11,611 nt of DNA from an uncultured Eubacteriales bacterium (GTDB lineage Bacteria; Bacillota; Clostridia; Lachnospirales; Lachnospiraceae). The DNA is taken from positions 1 through 11,611 of the forward strand of contig ONWK01000236.1 in NCBI GenBank assembly GCA_900321505.1, read 5' to 3'. A model generated the notes under the pieces. That model searched no databases and was not told the DNA's origin. It saw nothing but the letters and a program-made list of their open reading frames with translations. A program made the position numbers and the translations under genes. This document shows positions 1 to 5,962 of this stretch, piece after piece (the first letter of the stretch is position 1; each line of letters opens with the position of its first letter).

Positions 1-608
1 GACATGTAAGCAGATACATAGCCGCGGTCGAACTGCATACCTTCAACAAGGTCCAGCTCGGTCTTCATGGTCTTGGACTCCTCAACTGTGATAACGCCGT
101 CCTTGGAAACCTTCTCCATAGCGTCGGCAACAAGCTCACCAACCTCATCATCACCTGCGGAGATTGCTGCAACCTTTGCGATCTGTTCCTTGCCGCTGAT
201 CTGCTGGCTCATGTCGGAGATAGCCTGAACAGCTACTGCGCTTGCCTTCTTCATACCCTTACGAAGAACGATGGGGTTAGCGCCTGCAGCCAGGTTCTTC
301 ATGCCTTCATTGATCATTGCCTGAGCAAGAACAGTTGCTGTGGTTGTACCATCACCTGCAACGTCGTTGGTCTTGGTAGCAACTTCCTTAACTACCTGAG
401 CGCCCATGTTCTCAAATGCATCCTCAAGAGAAATCTCCTTAGCAATGGTAACACCATCGTTTGTGATAAGGGGAGCGCCATAGGACTTGTCAAGGACAAC
501 ATTTCTTCCTTTGGGTCCGAGGGTTACACGAACTGTATCTGCAAGCTGGTTTACACCATTTTCAAGTGCCTTTCTTGCTTCAGCACCGTACTTTATTTCC
601 TTTGCCAT
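1..608 (-). CDS. groEL: GroEL chaperonin, 60 kDa subunit, N-terminal part (runs off the left edge)
   Basis: This is the large subunit of the cytoplasmic GroEL-GroES folding machine, which encloses unfolded proteins and releases them in ATP-driven cycles. The fragment holds 202 full codons of a protein usually about 540 residues long, so only the equatorial ATP-binding domain and the start of the intermediate and apical domains are present. Family motifs are plain: VTLGPKGRNVVLDK (residues 28-41), the ATP/Mg site TNDGVTIAKE with Asp51, and GDGTTTATVLAQ (85-96) with Asp86. The start is the ATG at 606-608, preceded by AAAAGGAG at a normal distance. It follows groES by 86 nt with no terminator or promoter that I can see, so both are probably read from the CIRCE-controlled promoter near position 1040. 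No frameshift or missing key residue is visible. The gene is cut only by the window edge. Confidence 0.98.
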   Translation of the reverse strand, partial: MAKEIKYGAEARKALENGVNQLADTVRVTLGPKGRNVVLDKSYGAPLITNDGVTIAKEISLEDAFENMGAQVVKEVATKTNDVAGDGTTTATVLAQAMINEGMKNLAAGANPIVLRKGMKKASAVAVQAISDMSQQISGKEQIAKVAAISAGDDEVGELVADAMEKVSKDGVITVEESKTMKTELDLVEGMQFDRGYVSAYM

Positions 609-694
609 TTTATATCGTCTCCTTTTAATTTACTGAGTCATAAGCTTCTTCGCCGATGGTCAACACCGGTTCGGAAAGACATATCATCTTATTC

Positions 695-979
695 TTATTC
701 AACTACCGCAAGAATATCATCCTGACGAACGATGGTATACTTGTCATCACCAAGTGTTACATCTGTTCCGGAATACTGGGAATAGATAACCTTCTGACCT
801 ACTTCAACAGTCATGGGGATAGTCTTGCCATCCTCCACCTTGCCGGGGCCTACTGCCACAACCTCGGAATACTGGGGCTTTTCCTTAGAATTACCGGTAA
901 GAATGATACCGGACTGTGTGGTCTCTTCCACCTCTGCCTGCTTAAGGACAACTCTGTCGCCTAAAGGTTTTACATTCAT
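695..979 (-). CDS. groES: GroES co-chaperonin, 10 kDa
   Basis: This is the lid subunit of the GroEL chaperonin; a heptamer of it caps the folding cage in the cytoplasm. The product is 94 residues, the normal length for the family. It begins MNVKPLGDRVVLK, has the flexible GroEL-binding mobile loop around residues 16-34 (TTQSGIILTGNSKEK), and the family phrases VVAVGPG and VIYSQYSGT. The ATG at 977-979 is chosen because AAGGAGG (990-996) lies 10 nt upstream and because homologues start here. A longer frame would begin at 1015, but that start lies inside the CIRCE operator and adds an unusual 12-residue leader. It is first in the groES-groEL operon and is likely repressed by HrcA through CIRCE, with release on heat or protein-folding stress. 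Confidence 0.98.
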   Translation of the reverse strand: MNVKPLGDRVVLKQAEVEETTQSGIILTGNSKEKPQYSEVVAVGPGKVEDGKTIPMTVEVGQKVIYSQYSGTDVTLGDDKYTIVRQDDILAVVE

Positions 980-1004
980 CTCTACTGATCCTCCTTCTGA
1001 TTTT

Positions 1005-1031
1005 TTAGCACTCATTTCCTCTGAGTGCTAA
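1005..1031. promoter_or_regulatory. CIRCE operator (HrcA binding site)
   Basis: The perfect inverted repeat TTAGCACTC-N9-GAGTGCTAA matches the CIRCE consensus at all 18 arm bases. It lies a few bases downstream of the likely transcription start and upstream of the groES ribosome binding site, so it is in the 5' untranslated leader. In Bacillota, HrcA binds this element to repress groESL (established). hrcA itself is not in this window. Confidence 0.98.
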
Positions 1032-1041
1032 CACATGATAC

Positions 1042-1069
1042 ATTGTACCCTATTTTCAGAAAAAATCAA
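1042..1069 (-). promoter_or_regulatory. Sigma-A-type promoter of groES-groEL
   Basis: On the minus strand, TTGATT (1064-1069) and TACAAT (1042-1047) are separated by 16 nt. That gives a start of transcription near 1035, immediately before the CIRCE arm that begins at 1031. The arrangement of promoter, CIRCE, ribosome binding site and groES is the standard one. The spacer is one base shorter than optimal. Confidence 0.85.
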
Positions 1070-1101
1070 GTCCTTTTTTGCAAAAAGATGCCGGCGTAAT
1101 A

Positions 1102-1129
1102 AAAAGGAGAGGTTATTTCCTCTCCTTTT
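1102..1129 (-). terminator. Rho-independent terminator after the repeat-tailed hydrolase-like gene
   Basis: AAAAGGAGAGG and CCTCTCCTTTT form a perfect 11-bp stem around a 6-nt loop, starting 3 bases past the stop codon at 1133-1135. On the minus strand the 3' arm ends in TTTTT and then ATTA, a short U-tract. It separates this gene from the groESL promoter just downstream. Confidence 0.9.
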
Positions 1130-1132
1130 CAT

Positions 1133-2101
1133 CTACGAGCTCAAAACCTCAGTTCGGCTCTGCTCATGCATTCTCTCATGCTGCTTCATGCCGATGGCAT
1201 CCTGCTTCTCCCGCATCTCTCTTTCCTGCTCTTCCATGAGATCCAGCTGAGCCTGTCTCTGCAGATCACGCAGCTCCTTCTGCTGCTCCTTCTGATGATC
1301 ACGCAGCTCTCTCTGAAGATCCTTCTGCTGTTCGCGGAGTTCTCTCTGCTGGTCTCTCTGAAGACTTCTGAGCTCCTTCTGCTGCTCTCTCTGCAGCTTT
1401 CTGTGATCCCTGATCTCCTGCCTCTCCATACGTCTGATGCTCTTCTCCTCAGGAGTAAGCGTAAGGCTGTCCAGCCAGCTTCTGTAATTAGTAAGCAGGC
1501 CTTCGTACATGTGCTCCAGCTTGTCGCTGGTCCTGTAGTCCTCAGGTGTAACCTGTCCCGGTTTCTTCCCGAAAAGATTAATACCGCTCATCTGCAGCAC
1601 CTTGTCCACGAACTGGGTACAGAAATAGTCATACTTACGCTCTATGGAACGATGGAACTTGCAGGCAAGAACTCCGATATAGTTATAGCCGTACTTCTTC
1701 CTGTTAGCCTTGAAGCTTTCCACGGATTCATGAACCCTGCCATACTCCTCCTCGGTTACCGGAAGCCTCAGGACCAGACACTCAGTTCCCTTCTTTCTCG
1801 CAAAGATCCCCTTATCAATATCCTCATCGATAAGCCCGCAGTAGAAAGGATAATGCACCCGCTTTCTTGCAAAGCTGTACATTTCATCCAGATTCTCATC
1901 AAATGCGATGGATGCATGCACATAGGGCATGGGATTCAGAAAATTGATGAATCTTGAAGGAAGGGTTTTTGTCTTGGAGAGTAGAATATAAAGACTGCGT
2001 GTCTCGATCTCATCCTCCAGATCCCGGCCTTTGAGTTCTATGGTTTCTGAAAATGGATACTTTAATTCTTCTATTCTGTTGTCATTAGTCATGTTATTCA
2101 T
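1133..2101 (-). CDS. Uncharacterised protein, permuted papain-like (YiiX/NlpC-P60-type) hydrolase domain with long charged helical tail
   Basis: I recognise the general type but no named gene. The 322-residue product has no signal peptide or membrane segment, so it is probably cytoplasmic. Residues 35-175 read like the permuted papain-like fold, where the catalytic histidine precedes the cysteine: VHASIAFDENLDEMYSF carries His62, and YDYFCTQFVDKVL carries Cys161. Members of this superfamily are amide or ester hydrolases acting on cell-wall peptides, lipids or protein amides; the substrate here cannot be told. From about residue 216 to 315 the protein is almost pure charged helix (E, R, K, Q, D, with spaced Leu), including five tandem 11-residue units at 238-292. 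The start is uncertain: neither the ATG at 2101 nor the in-frame ATG three codons later has a clear ribosome binding site. It sits 102 nt after glnS and ends at a strong terminator. The catalytic role is inferred from motif order only. Confidence 0.85.
   Translation of the reverse strand: MNNMTNDNRIEELKYPFSETIELKGRDLEDEIETRSLYILLSKTKTLPSRFINFLNPMPYVHASIAFDENLDEMYSFARKRVHYPFYCGLIDEDIDKGIFARKKGTECLVLRLPVTEEEYGRVHESVESFKANRKKYGYNYIGVLACKFHRSIERKYDYFCTQFVDKVLQMSGINLFGKKPGQVTPEDYRTSDKLEHMYEGLLTNYRSWLDSLTLTPEEKSIRRMERQEIRDHRKLQREQQKELRSLQRDQQRELREQQKDLQRELRDHQKEQQKELRDLQRQAQLDLMEEQEREMREKQDAIGMKQHERMHEQSRTEVLSS
1226..1390 (-). repeat. Five in-frame 33-bp repeats encoding 11-residue helical units
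   Basis: Within the hydrolase-like gene, residues 238-292 divide into REQQKELRSLQ, RDQQRELREQQ, KDLQRELRDHQ, KEQQKELRDLQ and a diverged RQAQLDLMEEQ. The period is exactly 11 residues. Leucine is fixed at place 7 of each unit and Gln/Glu-Arg/Lys pairs are spaced for salt bridges. The DNA copies are related but not identical, so this is an old expansion under selection for the protein pattern. It could be an 11-residue coiled coil or a single stable alpha helix. Confidence 0.9.
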
Positions 2102-2122
2102 AAATGTCTTATTAATAATATT

Positions 2123-2165
2123 CCATTCTTTCGGGTGATCCTTCGGTTATCCTCAGGATGACATC
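2123..2165. repeat. Intergenic inverted-repeat element, resembling common dispersed bacterial repeats
   Basis: The 102-nt gap after glnS contains an imperfect stem: 2135-2142 pairs with 2155-2162 with one G-G mismatch, around a 12-nt loop. A competing compact stem, ATCCT-C-AGGAT, lies at 2149-2159. On the minus strand the core reads CATCCTGAGG...CGAAGGATCA. This looks like intergenic repeat sequences I know from many bacterial genomes, but the likeness is from memory and only one copy is visible. No T-run follows, so a terminator role is unlikely. Confidence 0.35.
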
Positions 2166-2183
2166 AGGTTATCTTTGACCGGG

Positions 2184-2200
2184 TTCAGGAATTTCCTGAA
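2184..2200. repeat. 17-bp palindrome just past the glnS stop codon
   Basis: TTCAGGAA-T-TTCCTGAA is a perfect 8-bp inverted repeat about a single central base, starting 3 bases beyond the glnS stop codon (2204-2206). As RNA it could make only a short 6-bp stem with a 5-nt loop and lacks a U-tract, so it is a weak terminator at best. It could be a protein-binding site or an mRNA 3'-end stabiliser. Confidence 0.5.
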
Positions 2201-2203
2201 ATG

Positions 2204-3889
2204 TTACGCCGGCTTGTATGAGCTCTTAAGGCCTACGATACGGTTCAGTACAAGATGATCCTCTGTTGTGTCCTTTGTATCAACCGTAAAGTATCCGTTT
2301 CTTATCAGCTGTACACTGTAACCGGGCTTTGCTCCGGCCATACATGCTTCCAGCTTTGCATCCTTAAGCACCGTGAGTGAATTGGGATTAAAGTTCAGGG
2401 TACCGTCATCATTCAGCTTACCCTTCTCCTCATCGATGAGATTTTCATAAAGGCGTACCTCTGCAGTTACCGCATCAGCGGCATTTACCCAGTGGATGGT
2501 GCCCTTTACCTTTCTTGCATCCGGTCTTTCCTCATAGCCTGTACCGGACTTTGTCTCAGGATCATAGGTGCAGTGGATGACCGTCACTTTGCCGTCTGCA
2601 TCCTTCTCGCAGCCTGTACATCTTACGAAATAAGCTCCCTTGAGACGTACCTCGTTGCCGGGGAAAAGTCTGAAATACTTCTTCGGAGGCTCCTCCATGA
2701 AGTCATCTCTCTCCACATAGAGCTCACGTGAGAAGCTGACCTTTCTCTTACCTGCATCCTTTCCGATGCTTTCCGCATCGGGATTGTTCTCGATCTCAAA
2801 TTCTTCTGTCATATCTTCCGGATAATTATCTATCACAAGCTTTACGGGATCCAAAACACCCATCAGGCGGTCGGCCTTCGGCTTAAGATCCTCGCGGATG
2901 CAGTACTCCAGCATAGGATAATCCACCGAGCTCTGAGCCTTTGATATACCCACCAGCTTCATGAACATTTTAAGTGATTCCGGCGTGAAGCCCCGACGCC
3001 TCAGGGCTGCAAGGGTAACAAGCCTGGGATCATCCCAGCCGTCAACCACTCCGTCCTCAACCAGCTTCTTGATATAACGTTTGCCGGTCACAACATTTGT
3101 AAGATAAAGCTTTGCGAACTCGATCTGCTTCGGTGGATGAGGGAATTCAGCCTCCTCAACGACCCAGTTGTAAAGCGGACGATGGTCCTCGAATTCCAGT
3201 GTACACAGGGAATGTGTCACACCCTCGATGGCATCCTCAATGGGATGTGCAAAATCGTACATCGGATAGATGCACCATTTATCACCCGTATTGTGATGGG
3301 TCATCCTTGCAATCCTGTAAATAATGGGGTCACGCATATTGATGTTCGGTGACGCCATATCTATCTTTGCCCTGAGCACCTTTGAACCATCAGGGAATTC
3401 GCCGTTCTTCATGGCCTCAAAGAGCTGAAGGTTCTCTTCCACTGAACGGTTTCTGTAGGGGCTGTCCTTTCCGGGCTCCGTAAGAGTTCCGCGGTACTCT
3501 TTGATCTCCTCGGGCGTCAGTTCGCATACATAAGCCTTGCCCTTCTTTATCAGCTTAACCGCACATTCATACATCTGCTCAAAGTAATTGGAGGCATAAA
3601 GGATCTCGCCGCGGAAATCCGCACCCAGCCACTTTACATCTTCAACGATCGACTGAACAAACTCCTCCTTCTCCTTGGTGGGATTGGTATCATCAAAACG
3701 GAGATTGAACTTTCCGCCGTATTCTTCAGCCATTCCGTAATTGAGCAGTATAGATTTTGCATGTCCGATATGCAGATAACCGTTGGGTTCCGGCGGAAAT
3801 CTTGTTACTATTTCAGTATAGGTTCCCTCCTCCAGATCACGGTCAATGATCTGCTCTATAAAATGTCTGGATGTCACTTCTTCAGCCAT
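2204..3889 (-). CDS. glnS: Glutaminyl-tRNA synthetase
   Basis: This cytoplasmic class I synthetase joins glutamine to tRNA-Gln. At 561 residues it has the usual length. The ATP-site HIGH signature is intact in PPEPNGYLHIGHAKS (residues 32-46). The Gln/Glu-recognition segment YPMYDFAHPIEDAIEGVTHS (208-227) is GlnRS-like, and GWDDPRL (284-290) and LRRRGFTPES follow as expected. The C-terminal anticodon-binding beta-barrels fill roughly residues 345-555. The KMSKS loop is odd: where many GlnRS have VMSKRKL, this one has VTGKRYIKKLV (267-277), keeping the Lys-Arg pair but losing Met-Ser. The ATG at 3887-3889 is preceded by AGGAGG (3898-3903) with an 8-nt gap. It lies 38 nt after the membrane-protein gene and probably shares its transcript. 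Many Bacillota make Gln-tRNA through GatCAB instead, so this gene is of a lineage-restricted kind. Confidence 0.97.
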   Translation of the reverse strand: MAEEVTSRHFIEQIIDRDLEEGTYTEIVTRFPPEPNGYLHIGHAKSILLNYGMAEEYGGKFNLRFDDTNPTKEKEEFVQSIVEDVKWLGADFRGEILYASNYFEQMYECAVKLIKKGKAYVCELTPEEIKEYRGTLTEPGKDSPYRNRSVEENLQLFEAMKNGEFPDGSKVLRAKIDMASPNINMRDPIIYRIARMTHHNTGDKWCIYPMYDFAHPIEDAIEGVTHSLCTLEFEDHRPLYNWVVEEAEFPHPPKQIEFAKLYLTNVVTGKRYIKKLVEDGVVDGWDDPRLVTLAALRRRGFTPESLKMFMKLVGISKAQSSVDYPMLEYCIREDLKPKADRLMGVLDPVKLVIDNYPEDMTEEFEIENNPDAESIGKDAGKRKVSFSRELYVERDDFMEEPPKKYFRLFPGNEVRLKGAYFVRCTGCEKDADGKVTVIHCTYDPETKSGTGYEERPDARKVKGTIHWVNAADAVTAEVRLYENLIDEEKGKLNDDGTLNFNPNSLTVLKDAKLEACMAGAKPGYSVQLIRNGYFTVDTKDTTEDHLVLNRIVGLKSSYKPA

Positions 3890-3927
3890 TATCGCTGCCT
3901 CCTGAATAATTAGTTTTGCCCTGAACG

Positions 3928-5679
3928 TCAGCCCTCATCCTCTTCATCATCAAAGGGGAGCGCCACCTTCTGAGGCTTTTTGTTCTTAACTGCACGTTGT
4001 TCCGGTGCAGCTGCATTCTTCTTTGTATCTTCATACCGACCGCTGTCAGGTCTGTATTCGGGTCGTAATGGTCTCGGCGCAGGCCTTGCCGGTCTTGCAG
4101 CCGGAGCAGCCTCTTCTTCCTCACTGCCTTCATCCACAACATCAAATGCGGAATCGATGCCATGAGGGCGGTGTTTCATCGCTTCCTCAACCCTGTCGAT
4201 CTTTTTATCCACTGCCGGCGGAACCGGAACGGATTTGTTATTATCCTCTGCGTCGACCATGACTATCTCTATGGTCTCTCCGGTTACCGGATCTGCAAGG
4301 GGCGCAGGCTCTTCCTCATAGCCTTCACCCTCAGGGAAATACTCATCGTCATCATAATCGTCATCGTAGTATTCCTCATCCTGAGGTGCCGGTTCAGCAT
4401 AATCATCCTCCGCATAGCGGTAGTTTTTCTGCTTTTTGCCCATACGGTACAGGCGGTCCTCAAGATCCTCGATTGTACCCTGACGCTTTGAACTCTTTGT
4501 CATAAATACAATGGCGAGTATGCTCATGATCAGGAACAGGGACGCAAGGGTGATCGAGATTATGATCATATTATCCCTGTTAAAAAAGCCTTCATCCTTG
4601 GTCTTGGAATCTGCCGATGCTGCAGGAACCGCGGTGGCGGGTTCCTCTGTGACCGGTTCTTCCTTCTGCTGCGGCTCCATATACCTTATAAAGGTCTTTT
4701 CAACCGTATCATAAAAATAGAAGCCCTCGGATCCGTCAAGATTGATGGCATATACAAGCAGCACATCCGGGAGATCTTCATTCTTGTATACTTTTACCGC
4801 TCCCTTTCCGAAATCAAAGCTATCTTCTTTGAAGCCATCGGGAAGCTGTACATTCTTGGGCTTATCCTTGATCAGGAAGCGCGCCGTTCCCGGAAGCACA
4901 GGATCATATGCGGACAGCTTGTTCGATCCTTCATCCAGGATGGAAAGATACATATTCTCATCCTCATCCTGAAGAGCTACAAGCTTTATGATCTTATTCG
5001 GTGATACATATGCAGGTACCGTCCAGCCTTTATATTTTGCAGTACCCTCTTTACAGCCCTCGGGTACATATCCGTCATCAAGGGTGATAAAGCTGTATGA
5101 CTTGCCGCCTATCTCCGCCACCGGATCTCCCTCCGGCTCCTCCTCGGTAACATTCGATTCGGTAACGCCGGGTTCTTCCTCAGTGTTTTCGGGATCATCG
5201 GTCTCTTCATCGGTTTTCTTTTCCGTTGTACCGTTCTCATCAAGGATATCGATCCATGCGCCGGCGTGAGCTATGGACAGCTGTAATCCATTCTCATCCA
5301 GCACATTTCCGCAGCTGGTATAAAAGCGCGCTGAACCGGCCTTCTTTGCCCTGAAACGTCCGGAGATATAATGATAGTCGCCACGCAGCTCGATGGAAAG
5401 CAGTCTTCCGTCCAGGGTGAAATCACCGTCTATATAATCAAAATATTCATCGGAGAAATTCAGATAAAGCTTCGTTGAGAAAGGCTTTTTACTCTTGATC
5501 GAAACGGTGATGGTCTCCGTTCCCTCGATACGGATCGTATCCTCGCTCACCATCATTATTACGGATACATCATCCTCATCCGCATACACCGGAAATGACG
5601 GCAGTGTGATCCCTGCAGCCAGAACCAGTAATATCAGCAAAAGACTAATATATTTTGAAAAACCATTCTTGATCTTCAT
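3928..5679 (-). CDS. Single-pass membrane protein: signal peptide, extracellular beta-rich domains, acidic cytoplasmic tail (unknown function)
   Basis: I do not recognise a named family. The 583-residue product has a clear signal peptide (residues 1-33; charged MKIKNGFSK, hydrophobic core, cleavage after VYA). Residues about 36-147 look like a beta-sandwich of Ig/cohesin type (alternating strands, phrases such as IRIEGTETITVSI and GRFRAKKAGSARFY). A Glu/Thr/Asp-rich linker follows (148-190), then a second folded part (192-336) with many aromatic residues. After a Pro/Glu/Ala linker comes one transmembrane helix (370-393), then a 190-residue cytoplasmic tail. The tail has a basic stop-transfer stretch, an extremely acidic Asp/Glu/Tyr patch (437-457), a Pro-Ala-Arg-rich patch (525-545) and an acidic C-terminus. 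The ATG at 5677-5679 is chosen because AAGAGG (5690-5695) precedes it and the signal peptide begins there; a frame open to 5748 would bury the signal peptide. It is the first gene of a unit with glnS. Confidence 0.88.
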   Translation of the reverse strand: MKIKNGFSKYISLLLILLVLAAGITLPSFPVYADEDDVSVIMMVSEDTIRIEGTETITVSIKSKKPFSTKLYLNFSDEYFDYIDGDFTLDGRLLSIELRGDYHYISGRFRAKKAGSARFYTSCGNVLDENGLQLSIAHAGAWIDILDENGTTEKKTDEETDDPENTEEEPGVTESNVTEEEPEGDPVAEIGGKSYSFITLDDGYVPEGCKEGTAKYKGWTVPAYVSPNKIIKLVALQDEDENMYLSILDEGSNKLSAYDPVLPGTARFLIKDKPKNVQLPDGFKEDSFDFGKGAVKVYKNEDLPDVLLVYAINLDGSEGFYFYDTVEKTFIRYMEPQQKEEPVTEEPATAVPAASADSKTKDEGFFNRDNMIIISITLASLFLIMSILAIVFMTKSSKRQGTIEDLEDRLYRMGKKQKNYRYAEDDYAEPAPQDEEYYDDDYDDDEYFPEGEGYEEEPAPLADPVTGETIEIVMVDAEDNNKSVPVPPAVDKKIDRVEEAMKHRPHGIDSAFDVVDEGSEEEEAAPAARPARPAPRPLRPEYRPDSGRYEDTKKNAAAPEQRAVKNKKPQKVALPFDDEEDEG

Positions 5680-5707
5680 ATCTGTCTTACCTCTTGAACA
5701 GTTACTT

Positions 5708-5733
5708 GGGTGTCTCCGTTGGACAGACATCCC
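5708..5733 (-). other. Hairpin in the 5' leader of the membrane-protein gene
   Basis: In the roughly 73-nt leader, 5708-5715 pairs with 5725-5733: 8 base pairs with one bulged base (5730), around a 9-nt loop. No T-run follows, so it is not an intrinsic terminator. It stands 12 nt before the ribosome binding site and could affect translation or mRNA stability. It matches no riboswitch that I know. Confidence 0.4.
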
Positions 5734-5758
5734 GTCAGCAGAATACACATAATAGCTT

Positions 5759-5787
5759 ATTATACCATACTATATTTAAGGATTGAA
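5759..5787 (-). promoter_or_regulatory. Promoter of the membrane-protein-glnS unit
   Basis: On the minus strand a perfect TATAAT lies at 5759-5764, preceded by TGG, which makes an extended -10 element (TG-N-TATAAT). The -35 match TTCAAT (5782-5787) is poor but correctly spaced at 17 nt. Transcription would start near 5752, which places the 5748 alternative start codon almost at the RNA end and favours the start at 5679. Confidence 0.75.
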
Positions 5788-5806
5788 GATTTTTTTCATC
5801 TTTCTG

Positions 5807-5835
5807 TTGACAAATGTACCATTTTTTATTATTAT
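5807..5835 (+). promoter_or_regulatory. Promoter of tRNA-Thr
   Basis: A consensus TTGACA (5807-5812) and TATTAT (5830-5835) are separated by exactly 17 nt. That gives a start near 5842, about 10 nt before the mature tRNA end. It is back to back with the promoter of the membrane-protein gene; the 103-nt gap 5749-5851 holds little besides these two promoters. Confidence 0.9.
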
Positions 5836-5851
5836 AGCTTTTGTGATTTTT

Positions 5852-5924
5852 GCCGTCATAGCTCAGTAGGTAGAGCGCAGCATTGGTAGTGCTGAGGTCT
5901 CCGGTTCGATCCCGGTTGACGGCT
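5852..5924 (+). tRNA. tRNA-Thr, anticodon GGT
   Basis: The 73-nt cloverleaf is complete. The acceptor stem GCCGTCA/TGACGGC has 7 perfect pairs, the D stem is GCTC/GAGC with loop AGTAGGTA, and the anticodon stem is CAGCA/TGCTG. The 7-base loop TTGGTAG puts GGT (5885-5887) in the anticodon, reading ACC and ACU threonine codons. The T loop is TTCGATC. The outermost T-stem pair (5900 with 5916) is T-T, a mismatch; the other four pairs are sound. The discriminator base is T and CCA is not encoded, so a CCA-adding enzyme must supply it. It has its own promoter upstream and a terminator just downstream, and is the only plus-strand gene here. Confidence 0.97.
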
Positions 5925-5935
5925 GATCCTTAAAG

Positions 5936-5962
5936 AAAGCCGCGTGCATCGCGGCTTTTTTT
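5936..5962. terminator. Shared bidirectional terminator between tRNA-Thr and sigH
   Basis: AAAGCCGCG and CGCGGCTTT form a perfect GC-rich 9-bp stem with a 5-nt loop. On the plus strand the T-run extends to seven T bases in total (5956-5962), ending the tRNA transcript. On the minus strand the stem is followed by TTTCTTT, a broken U-tract, and it begins at the end of the sigH stop codon (5962-5964), so it probably also ends the sigH operon. Confidence 0.9.

Noticed and set aside
609..694. Possible regulatory hairpin between groES and groEL
   Set aside because: Only a broken, short pairing (CCGA/TCGG with mismatches) is found, with no T-run. I see nothing beyond the groEL ribosome binding site.
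980..1015. Longer groES starting at 1015
   Set aside because: The start codon would lie within the CIRCE operator, and the added 12 residues are not family-like. The ATG at 979 has an ideal ribosome binding site.
1166..1957. Long plus-strand open frame (263 codons), Leu/Ser rich
   Set aside because: It is antisense to the repeat-tailed gene. Its leucine-rich look comes from reading the Glu/Gln/Arg codons backwards, and no ribosome binding site or family likeness is seen.
3882..4163. Minus-strand open frame overlapping the membrane-protein C-terminus and the glnS start
   Set aside because: It is out of frame with a well-supported gene and merely reflects the skewed acidic/Pro-Ala codons there. 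The glnS ribosome binding site lies inside it.
5680..5748. Longer membrane protein starting at 5748
   Set aside because: It would put 23 charged residues before the signal peptide and start about 4 nt from the predicted RNA start. The 5679 start has a proper binding site.
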